From positions 124,001 to 188,000 of the forward strand of contig JBAZKM010000003.1 in the NCBI GenBank assembly GCA_041650805.1: a stretch of DNA of 64,000 nucleotides, read 5' to 3'. The first letter of the stretch is position 1; every line of letters starts with the position of its first letter. Below are positions 15,508 to 27,500 of the stretch, one piece after another. The notes beneath the pieces were generated by a model that was not told the DNA's origin, did no database searches, and saw only the letters and a program-made list of their open reading frames with translations. The stretch comes from Candidatus Omnitrophota bacterium (GTDB taxonomy: Bacteria > Omnitrophota > Gorgyraeia > 2-01-FULL-45-10). The position numbers were made by a program, and so were the translations under genes.

Positions 15508-18500
15508 CGAAGATAGAAAGTTCAGGAGGGTCATCCGCATAATAGCGGGCGTGCTCGTAGTGACGTTCCTTGCGCAGGACGTGGTGTGGGCGTACCCTGA
15601 CCTGGCAGAGGCGCACCATGCCCGGAGCGCCACCCTCGCCCCGTCCTCGTTCTTCGCAAAGAAGGGCTCTCCAGAAGAGGTATACGGCAGGGTGATAGAA
15701 GAGTATATAGAGCGTAATAATGTGCCCAGGGATAAGCTCGTCCTTGGCACCGTCCTCGAGATATTGGAGAGATATAAAGGTGAGAAGTGGTTCGCCAACA
15801 ATATAAAATACTATCCGGAATATAAGGGAAGTGATATAGCCGAGATACGCATATCGTTCTCCACGAAGTACACCTTCAGGTACTTCGACCCCCGCCTCTC
15901 AGACGAAGATAGGTACGCCGGCCAGCGGGAGAAGATATACTACACCGATCCCGTCACCTTCGAAAAACGGCTCCTCGATACGCTGCCCCTCAATGAAGGC
16001 AAACTCTCCAAGCAGGTGCTTAAGGTGGAGGCGCTGACGGGACCGCAAATGGCGGAAGATCAAAAAGGGGTCGGGCACCTCTCAGCAAAAGAATTTACAA
16101 AAAGGGGCCAGACCCCTTTATATTTGGCGCTATTAGGCACGGCGGCATTATACGGCATCTTAACGCCAGGGAACGGACCGCAGTCGGTAGCGCTCGCTTC
16201 GTTATCCTCCGTATTCGGTTTTGTGGTCATCACAGGCATCATACTGTATATGGTATGGAAGGTGAGCGCCTATCTTATAAGAAGGATGAATGTTAATGCC
16301 GAGGACCTATACAGGCTGAACGATATCATAACGCAGTCCAGGAAGACGGAAGCCATGGAAAACCCGGACTACTCCTATGTGATAGGGTTTATCTCGGGTT
16401 CGATGGACACGGCGGTGCGGTCGGGCAGATTGGCATTAGGAGAGGAGGAGGGGATCGCCCTCGATCATAGATCCAGGATATATATACGCGAGCTTATGAA
16501 GATACTTAATAATGCCAGGATCATACTCGTCGATACGGATGATTGGATGACCGGATTGGGGTTACCGGTCATCTATTCCCGGGACAGGAAGCATACATTC
16601 TCTTCGGTCTCGAAGGAGGCCAACGCCATCTACCTTTCACATACCCTCTTCGATCTCTTTGTTGATAAATGGCATTCGGGCGGAGAGGATACCGTATCTT
16701 ACAGAAGGGCGCTCTCCGCATATCTCCTGAACGCAGCTGCCATATGGGCCGGTTACGACTGGAAGGAGATAGCGGGATTGATGCGCGTCATAACGGGTGA
16801 CAGCAAGAATGCCGGCATGTGGAAAGGCAGCGGGCTGGAAGACGCATTACACGATCTGCAGGTCGAATACGAAGAATCTGTCCTGGAGCCGGCCCGCACC
16901 CGCGTGCTGGGAGAAGTGCTGGGTAAAGACGGGGGGATAGATGAGCCGTTTCTGATACGACTCCTGGCGTCCTCCGTAGATTCGATAGATTTCAGGGAAT
17001 TTTTATTATATGCGCTGACCGACCTGGGATTGACCGAAAGGTTCCTGCGCATCATGGTCTATGCCATTAATAGGGATGATGAGCCGGCCCTTTCAGAACT
17101 GGCGGAGCGCGCCTACGGGTCATATGAGGAGAGCCTGCAGGGTATCATAATGAGGGCATATAGCGGGGAGAAGAAGGTGAAAGACGCCATGCTCTCTTGG
17201 GCCGTAAACCTGGCGTATTACCATCGTAGCAGGGGCAGAAATAAGAGAGCGGCCATATATTACGGCGCCGCCTCAAAGATAGACGAAGACGATCCGAAAG
17301 TTATGGAGCTGAGGAGGGTGATACTGCGGGAGGACGATGATGATGGGTCGCCGCCTTCCTCCGGTAATGGGCCGCAAATGGCCGCGACAGACGGTATCCT
17401 CCGCCTCCTTTCGTCATTCGGTCCGTCCGCGGTCAAACGCGCAGCGTCCCCAAGTTCGCCCTCTTCGTGCATCGATGCGATAGTCAGGTACTGCGGTGAC
17501 GGCATAGGTATACAGCTCTTCACAGCGGATGACCTGGCGCGCTCAGGGCTCATGGAAAAGAAGGGCCATAATGACCTTTCGGCGGATACAGTAAAGCATG
17601 AGCTCGGCATACTTTGCCAGATAGGCGTATTGGAGCCATCGAACGGATCGGGGCCGTTACGGTATATCGTTGCATCTCCCATCAGAGGCCTTTCGCCCCC
17701 GCAGAAGATGATCGATATCCTCAGGTCGATCTCTGAGATACCCGCCTTGAAGAAGAGCTCCGTGTCCGCAGAAGATATCTCCGAAGTCAGGGGAATGGTA
17801 TCGTCCCTTATCGCCAGCGTAAAGAGGTCCGCTCTTCAACACGCCGAAACCGCGCAGGAGACAGCTCAACCGAAAGAATTGCCTGGCTTTACGGAACAGA
17901 CGATAGCTCTCTTAAGAAAAACACGGGGGAACCAGGCCGAAGCCGCCAGGGCTCTCGGGATGACGAGACAGGCGATGGGGCACAGGATAGAGAAGATAAG
18001 AGATGCGGCCCTGGAAAGAGGCGACTCAGGTACTATAGGACGGCTTGACAGCGCATTGGCATCCGCGCCTGCGAACTTAGCCAAAAAGGGCATCCCCCAA
18101 AAGGCCGAAGAAGATATGTTCGTAACGGTGCCGGCGCTGCGTTGGCCCGGATATTTCATAGTGGTATCGGGCGTACTCCTTCTCATCTGTATAATATTCC
18201 CTCCGGCCGCAGAGTTGCTGGAGGATCTCATAATGGGGATCATACGGATCTTCAGAGGGGCCGAAGCGCCGGCCGGTGTCCAGGAAGCGGGAATGGGCCT
18301 GGCGGCTGTGGTCTTGGGTGTAACCCTTCTTTCCTCCGCGCCCGCGGAAGCCGTCAAATCCGCCTACAGCTATAGGATGACCAAGGCGGAGATAGATTCC
18401 TACGCGAAAGGTTACGGCAGGCGGCTTAAAACTGTCAGGGAGGCGGAGGGGTTGACAAGGGGAGAGCTGTGCTACTTACTGGATGGCCGTATCAAAGAAT

Positions 18501-21500
18501 GGCAGTTGACGAGATGGGAAAGCGAGGAGAGTCCGCCGCCTGCTTTCCTGCTGGAGCCCATAGCAGAGCTTTTAGGCGTATCGGTTGAGTATATAAAAGA
18601 GACAAGGGGCAGGGCTGACTGGCATGCGTTCGAGAGAAGGGCTGACAGGAGAGGGCGGTTGAGACGGGTCAGGGAACGATTCGGTTTTAAGGAGATCGAG
18701 ATAGGCCGGTTGCTCGGCGCGACATATGACAATTTCTATGGCCGGCTTGAATCCGGAGATAATTATATCTCCGTAGATATTGCCAGAGGACTTGTAGGGG
18801 TATTCAGGAATGAAGTAAGTTTGCGGTATCTGCTGCTGGGTATAGATGAGCCGGACTGGAATAAGGTAGGGGTAGTAGACGGATACGGCGGAAGGATCGC
18901 AAAGACGATGGCGCAGCTGAAGACGAGTGTGAACGCCTCTCATTCAGATCTGGGCATAGGTAATGAGCGCTTCAGGGATATCCTGAACGGCAGGGCAAGG
19001 CCATCCATCGCGGAGCTTGATAAGATGGCCGCTTATTGGAACGTGCCGCCGCAGTATCTCATAAAAGGCATCGACGAACCGGATTGGGGTTTCAGGTTCG
19101 ACGGCGCCGTCAATACGGAGAAGACGCTTAACGGTTTTACGTATACAGGCATACAGGCATATTTTAACTACCTCCGTGACTGCGGCGTGCTGGGCCTGGA
19201 GGATATAGGGTTGAGTATAAACGGAAGGGTGCTCGAACTGGTCGCGAGGGTAAGGACCGGCGGAATGATAAGGCGCTCAACGTTCCATGAAATACGCCTT
19301 AACGAGGAACTCAACCCCGAAGGCGTAACATACGGCGCGCGTATGCGCAAAGCCATAATGGCCATATTGGAAGAGCAGGGAGTGCCGCTTGCCGTTCCGA
19401 TAGCGGAAAAGACAGGCAGCTTCGGCGTGAAGGGCGTTGAATATAGAGTAAGCGGTTTATTGAATCATTTCGGCCTTTCCTGCCAGGACGCCATGGCATT
19501 TAAATTCCTGGGGAGGGGTGAGCGGCATAAGAGGATCGAGATCCGCAGGCGGGGAGAGACATTAAAACCCGAAGCGGAAGCCATCACGACAATAGACCTG
19601 GACGAAGACGGTTTCCCGATAGGCGTGGAGAAACCGGAGAGAATGGCTGCAAATACGTCCGTTGTTGTATATGCTTTCGAATTACAATGCAAGCTCGGGA
19701 AGATAGACCTTGAAAATGGTCTGGTGAAAAGAAGCGCCCTGGACGGGGAGAACTCACTGACCATAGGAGGGGTCGAATATGCGGGCATACGGTTCTATGT
19801 AGATTATCTCCGCAGGACAGGCATGGAAGACGTTACAGGCGTTGAGTTCATAAAAGAACCAGGCCAGAAGAGGATAGATATATACCCTGTGACAAGGACG
19901 GGAAGCCGGGGGATAGCACATTCCATAATCCTCGACGAGAACGGTGTTCCCGAATGTTACACGGGAGCGGGGAAGGAGATAAAGGTGTCGGTCCTGGATA
20001 TCCTGGAACGGCAGAATAATCCCCTCCGTATAGTCATATATAATCCCATGCTCTTCATATTTGCCGGAGCCGGTTATACGCTTATGAAGATCTATCTGAA
20101 GTTCAAAGGATACGATGACGATGAAGTCGTCCTGTACAGGGTATGCGGTGATAAGGCAACGGAGCGTTTTATCGAGGGGAAGGAGAGATCGGAAGATGGC
20201 AGCGAGAGGCCGATATTCAGAATAATGCTCGACAGTGAAAAGAGGCCCGTCGGTCTGGATAGTGAGGCGAAAGAGGCGGAGGTCGCCAGATTACTCCGGT
20301 CGCAGGGCAGTATAGGGAGCGAGGAATACGAAAAATACCTCGAGTTCAAGAGAGAGTTTTTGAGACCGGGCCAAAGACCTCCCCATATAATGCCGTCGAA
20401 ATATGACCTTAGAGGTTCGTTCGCCGAGATCGAGAGGCGCACCGCGGAGGGGCTGAGGAATAATGCGTCGGCCTTGAAGGCCAACCTGTCCGACGGAGGC
20501 GACCCGGGCCTTCTGGCCGCGATAAGGAGGTTTGCCATTCTTATACCGGGTTTAACGCACGCAAAGAGGGGCAGATATCCCGTTCCGGAAGAAGTATCGG
20601 CAGAGCTCAAAAGAAGGGAACGGGCCGGTTTGAGTAATAATCCCGGGGCCTTACAGAGGCCTGCCGCAAAAGGTGGTGATGTATCGCTATATAATTGGGC
20701 AAGGAGATACGGTATACCCCTTCCCGGTTCTCCGGCCTCACCAAGGTTCAGCTTGAAGTATCCTACGAAAGAGAGTGTCCTGGCCGGTATTGCGCGAAGA
20801 GAAGAACTCGGCCTGCCTACCTTCCGTTCATATCTTACAAAGCGCAGTATCGCTGAAGGCGGCGACGCGGCGCTTTGGAAAGCGATAATCAGGCATAATG
20901 TATCCGTTCCAAGGAGACCCGGTTTTGACGGCGGGTCCCTCAAATCGGCCCGGACCATCCTGCTGGAGACGGCGCCGGCTTTACCCGGGTCCGTTGACGA
21001 AGACGGTTTTTGGAATGAGATGGAAGGCCTCTGGTATAGGATGAAGGCCGGCGACAAAAGGTCGCGTGTGGAGCTCCTGGAGCGTCTGACGCCATTTGCC
21101 GTCACCATAGCGGATGGTATGTCGTGGTTACCGTTTTCCTCAAAAGTCAGCGAGCATGACGAAGAGGTGCGGAACCTGGCGCTGCTCGTATTGCTCGAGG
21201 TCATAGATGACTGGGATTGCGGCCAGGACGGAGTGCGGCTCAATGGCTTTTTGACCGCGGCGGTAAGGAACAGGGTCAAAGAAGAGATCCGTAATACATT
21301 ATATTCAGGCAGGCCATATAATGCAGGATCGATGCAGGATGCCAGACGCACACGAAGGAACGAAGAGGGACGGCAAATACAGGATAGCATAAGTATAGAA
21401 GACGATATCTCGCAGGCCGGCGGCATACTGGCCGTCCCGCACGATCCGTCCACTCCGGAGGGCGTGGAGAATCTCGAGGCGCTCACCTACTACAGGGACA

Positions 21501-24500
21501 GGGCTCTCCTCGGGAGCGCCCCTTACGAGATCGTAGACCCTGATGCGAAAGAGACGCTGGCGTCGGAATTGCGTCAGTTCTTCGCGGAGAAAGGTATCTC
21601 CCGGATACTCGCGAGGAGCGATATAGGTATCAGGGACTTTGCTATATATATGACAGGGAGCATGGGCAGGTTCGGGACGGCCCTGAGGAGCTGGAGCAAT
21701 TTAAATCTGATCCTTGTAGCTGACGCGGATCCCGGGCAGCTTGAAAAGGCCATCGCCCTTTTGCGTGATATCATCGGAGGCGGATACGTCGACTACTACA
21801 CGCACTCATCAGTGCCCGTCCTGGTGTTGGGTAAAGGCAGCGATTTCGACAGCGATATCGCGGCGGGGAACGGTTTTATCGACCTGGTCCATTCCAGATA
21901 CCGGCTGGGAAGCCCCGAAAAAGGTATCGCCACGATAGAGGGGATCCCGCTTTCTCCGTACTATCTGAAGGCGGTGGCCGATAGCATAGGCGAAGAAGAA
22001 CCGGAAGACGACTTCGAGGGTACCTATGAAGGGCCTTATCAGGTCGATGACGGGGACCTAAGGGCGATAATGAGGTTGCGTATCCAGAGGGAGATGGAAT
22101 TCTTCGGCGAGGTATCGAACCTCAGGACGGTCTTTGAGAGTGATTCCGGTATAGGTGAACGGTTGAACGGCATGGCCGTTTCGGTGTTGATGGACCAGGG
22201 GGACGAATATCCGGACTTCCAGACCCATCAATTAGAGAAGTTCTTTGCCCGCCAGCGAAATAACGCGGAGCGGCTTCTTATGAAAACGCCCGGGATGTTG
22301 TCGTCCATGGGCGTCTTCGGTCTTGGCTTCGGCATCGACTCTTTCATACGCCCCGAAATGGCGCCGCAGGCCGCTTCGCTCGGCTCGACCGTCGCCGTCA
22401 TCGCCGGCATAGTCGCGGCGTGGTGGCTGGCCGGCAAACTCTTCAAATGGTTTGCGACAGGCGGGGACGAGAGGTTGCCGTCGCTCGCCGGCGCGTCATG
22501 GCACGGGCGCACCGCGGTTATCGACCTGGGCAACGGATATGTCAGGGCAGTGAAGTTCAAAAATGATGACGAACCTTTAGATGCCCTGGAGCGCGAAGCG
22601 AGGACGATGGCAGAGCTGCGTGCTGAAGGTGTAGACGTGCCGGAGCCGATCGGATCCGGCGCGGGTTCTTATATATTCAATTATCGCAGAGGTCCAGCCA
22701 TATCGTATATCGCCCCTGAAGAATATTTCGTATATCCGGAAGACATAAGGTCCGGGGCCCGGATGCGCGCGTGCGCGCTCAATTCGGTTGCGCGGCTTGC
22801 GGAGATGTTGAGGCGGGAGTATATACATAATTCGCTTGCCCCGTTAACGCATCATCGTAAAACGGGCCGGCCGTGGCTGTGGCACCACACCCCTCTCGGA
22901 CATCTGGAACATCTGGAAAAGGATCTCGGTCGCTCGAATATCAGGTTAACCGGCGTGGCAGATTTTGAGCATGTAGATAAGATAGCGCCCCACACAGATC
23001 TTCATTTCGAAATAGGGAGGATGCTTACCGAGTGGGCGCTGGTATTGACATATCATGGCATAAAGAACGGTATCCCCAGGGAGGAACTGCTCGGGATATT
23101 GAAAGACGGCCTTGGGAATTTCTCTGAGAGATTGGGATTGGCCCGCGGGGCGCTGTTAGATGACCGCGGATCAAAGTTATTAGAGGAATACCTGATATTG
23201 GCAGAGGAGGATATTGAAGAGGATTTCCTCTCATCACAGGATAATAATTCCAGGCCTACGCTTGATGACCTGGTCGAGTGCATCGATGGCATAACATCGA
23301 AAGTGGTTGCCGGGAACGGTTTTGATAAGAAGCACAGGAACCGTGCCGTCCGGAACGGAACGGCCGCACCTGTCTCTGCACCCGAATATGAAACCGGGGA
23401 CGTTCTTCGGGGGGACAGTGGCGGGCAGACAGTGGCCGCGACGGACGAAGGCCCGGCCCGCCTGGCCCGGGAGTTCTGGCGCGAGTCATGGTACGACGGA
23501 AGGAGGGAATGGCGCGATGAGCTTTATCCCGATTCTATCGTCTCATTCGTCAGGAAGGCGCTCGAAAGGAGATATGGGAAGGACCGGAGGTTTACGCTTA
23601 TAGATATAGGCACAGGCCCCGCACTATTTTTACCGAGACAGGTCAGGTCATGGTTCCCTGCCTCCGAAGTGCACGCGCTGGATCTATTCGATGATGGGAC
23701 CATAGGGAGATATCTCGACCGGTCGGAGAGAGGAGATATCCGTTATCACCAGTCCACCGCGGAAGATACGGGCCTCGAGGACGGGTCCTTTGACGTCGTA
23801 GTGTCGACCTTCACTCTTGACTTTGCGGATATGGAAAGGTCGGTAGTTGAGATACGGCGTATCATGAAAGACGGCGGGACCGCCTTAGTGACATTGCACG
23901 CCATCGACAGGGAGGAGATGAGAGGACGCGGGAGGGCCCTTGAAGCATTGAGCGTCTCAGGCGGCCAAACCATGGCCGCGGAGCTCTTCACGGCCAATGA
24001 GCGTCAGCAGCTTGCGAACGCCTTTACCGACGAAGAGGCCGTCCGCAGGTATTTTGGCAGATATTTCAAGACGGAAGTAGAGGTCCTGCCGATCGGAGAA
24101 GGACGCGGCGCGTCGGCATACGGGGTCATCCTGACCAAGGGCGCCGGTCCCGTCTCCGAAGGATCCGGCACGCCCGTCCCAGCCGATGCCGCGCCTGTGT
24201 CCGAAGAGCCGTTCACCGGAACTCGGCGGGCTCTGCCTATAGAGCCGAACCTGACGGTTGCGGTGAGCTTGTCAGACATCGGCGCCGAGGTTAGCGAAGG
24301 AGAGGTCGTGTGCAGGGACGGCTTGAAGAAGGCCGAAGAGCTTATCCCGATCCTGGCCGGGTCGGGGGTGGGCTCGATCTACTTTTACGGCGGGCTTTAC
24401 GAGATGAGCGAGATATCGAAGAAACTCCATTACAATCCCGCCCATAATTATGACACGCGCGTAGTAACCGCAGGCAGGACGACGGTGCTCGCGCCAGGTT

Positions 24501-27500
24501 ATCCCACCGTCTACCAGACGGTCGGAGATACGGAACTGAAGGACGTATTCGGCAACCCGTTCTCTATCTACGGAATGGACAGGTTCAACCCTGACCTTTC
24601 GGACGGGGATGTGCGGGCAGGCTTCGGCAGGGTCGTGGAGAAGGCCCACCAGGCGTCCATGAAGGTGACGGCCGACTTCATCCCGTGGCTCTCTCCCGAT
24701 GCCGTGAATGAGACGAACTATCGGTGGTTCGAATATAAGGAACTGGGCGATGACGCCAACGAGGCCTTCCGGAATGTGCCGGAAGGGGAGAAGGAGGGAT
24801 GGCTCAGGCAGCTTCTGGTCCGTCCGGAGAATTATGCCCATTGCGCGGTGAGGATAACGGAGAAGGGCCGGCAGGAGAGGGTCATACTGGTGAAGCATGT
24901 CATAAGCTATGGATATAATATGGACCAGGTGCGGCCCGATCCGCGCAATGAGGACGTCCAGCGGTACTATATCGAGTCGCTCAAGGCCCTCGTCGATCTC
25001 GGTGTCGATACTGTCCGGGTCGACCTTGCCTTTTATTTGCTGATAGCAGGCCTGCCGGACGAAGACCAGCCGCTCAAGAGGATAATAGACGCGGCAAAAG
25101 AGTATGCGGGGTCAAAGGGCAGGAATATATCTTTCCTCATGGAGGCATATTATGACGACCAGCGGCAATGGATGGAGCGGCTCGGCGCGGACTATATGTA
25201 TTCCGACAGGCTATTCAACTCATACTGGAATATTGCGCGTAAAAACTGGAATGCCTCCGATATAAGGGATGCCGTCTGGAACGCCCTTTATGCCTCTCCG
25301 CGACCGTTCATCTTCCCGTCGAACTTTGACCAGACGTCGCTTGCGGCTACCGGCGGCGGGGCAAAGGGATTCGCTATGCTCCTCCTTGCGATAACGCACC
25401 TGAGAAAGACATCTGTCATGTTCGACCTGCGTGACTGGCTCCTGCACAGGGGACACATCGTGAAGATACCCGGCGGGAGTATAGATCCCGGCGACAAGAG
25501 CCAGCACCTCGTTGTGACCGATGACGAATTGCGTGCCAGGTCCGGCTTCCCCGGATTGAAGGCCGCCGTAAGCAACGCGCCGCTCAGGAAGGTTATGCAG
25601 GACTTCAGCGATGCGGTGAAGACGAGGGGCGAGAGCTGGATCGAGTCGCCGGCGACGTCGCGTCCCGATAGGCTCTTTTCGCTTTCGTGGAGGACGGAGA
25701 CCGGTGATTGGGCGGTACTTGTCGTAAACCTGAAACCCTCGGGAGAGTCGATGCAGGCCAGGGTTGACATCCCGGAACAGGCGAAGAAGGAATCGGACGG
25801 GGCCTGTGCCTTCGAAGATATCGAGTTTAAGCCCGGAGAAGAGTACAAGATATTCACAATAAGGAAGCAGGGCGCGCCTCAGGGGGCCGTCATGCCGGCG
25901 GCCGCTACGGATGGAACGTCAACGGCATCGTCGAACGCAGTTACAATAACTACGGTCCCGCCCGGCACGTTCCCGGAGACAGAAACCAGGGGCGGCGTGA
26001 CGCGCGACAAACAGCCGGACCCGAAGAAGACCGCCGAGCGTCTGGTGCGGAAAGGGCAGACCTCAGCCGCTCCCATGAATAAGGAGATCCATCTGCGCGA
26101 CTTTCGTGATTTCACATATGAAGATTATGATCTGAGGCCGTTGAGCGTTGTCTTGCGGGCCGAACGTAAAGGCAGGTCATATTTTATAAAGATAGACCGG
26201 AATATGGTTGTAGCAGATAGAGAGGCGGCTATCCTGCAGGAGATGCTGGCTGACAAGGACCTCAGCCGCCACCTGCCGGATGAGGTATATATCGGCCATC
26301 TTGACGACGAAGATGTCGAGTATCTATCGGAACTGACCGACTTTGGTATAAAGACGCGAAGGGGAAGTACGTTCATCGCCATGAGCGAAGCGCCGGGCGT
26401 AAGCCTCCAGCGGGATCTGACAGGTATGGTCCATCGGGACCTGTCCGACACGGAAAAGGTGCAGGCCTTTGTCGAGCGTATCATCATGGTTACGGAAGCG
26501 ATAAAGGTATTCCATGCGGCAGGCGTATATCACAGGGACCTTGATATGGATGAGATATTCGTCGATATAGAGCGCGGGAGGGTCACCTTCATAGATTTCA
26601 ATATCGCTACGACAAAACATAACGGGCTCGGACGGCTCAGGGGCATCGGCCTGGACACGGTCGCCAAGAAAGGCCACGCGTCGGAGTTTAACCCTAATTG
26701 GGACGGAAGGAAGCGGGACCTGTACGAGATAGCCCGCATAGCCCGGGTATATTCCAATCTCCTGCCGTATCGTTCCCCCGGAGAGAGGGAACTCTTCCGT
26801 ATGGTAGATTGGGTGGCCGACAGGGGCCGTCTGACCGCAGACGATCTATTGAAAAGGATGTACGTGATCCGCGCCGGTATAAAGGCAACGGGCGGAACGG
26901 TTGCGGCGTCACCCGCGGCATCGTCGAACGCAGTTACAATAACTACGGTCCCGCCCGGCACGTTCCCGGAGACAGAGACCAGGGGCGGCGTGACGCGCGA
27001 CAAACAGCCGGACCCGAAGAAGACCGCCGAGCGTCTGGTGCGGAAAGGGCAGGCCTCCGCGTCGAAGACCTTGCCGAAACCGGATACGCCGGCGCTTGAC
27101 CCTGCGATATTAGGCGCGAGAGAAGCGGGCGAGCTGAGGATGATAAAGAACAGCATGTACGAGCTTCAGCGAAGACCCAGGAAGCATGCAGAGGCGATCG
27201 AAAGGGCGAAAGAGGTAATTTATGCTTTGGAGGAAGCGCTCATCCGGAAAGCGATACTCGCGGCAAAGGTGCAGGTTGAGTCCGGTGTAGTGACCCCGCG
27301 CCTTCACTATGAGGTGATAAAACGCGGGGAGAGATGGCAGCTTACAAAAGTGATCGGCGCGGAAGGCGCGATCGAGACGATCGACATCTTCACTCCGCAG
27401 CTTCTGAAGAGGATAAAGGCCGCGGCGTCAAAAGAGGGTATAGATCTTACCGTTGACGTCCATATCATGATGGTGGGGCCGGATGAGGAACTTATAAAAG

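Noticed and set aside
20092..21486. A 464-codon open frame on the minus strand
   Set aside because: It lies wholly antisense to giant gene 2, has serine/leucine/proline-biased composition and shows no recognisable domain. Many similar antisense frames exist here because of the base composition.
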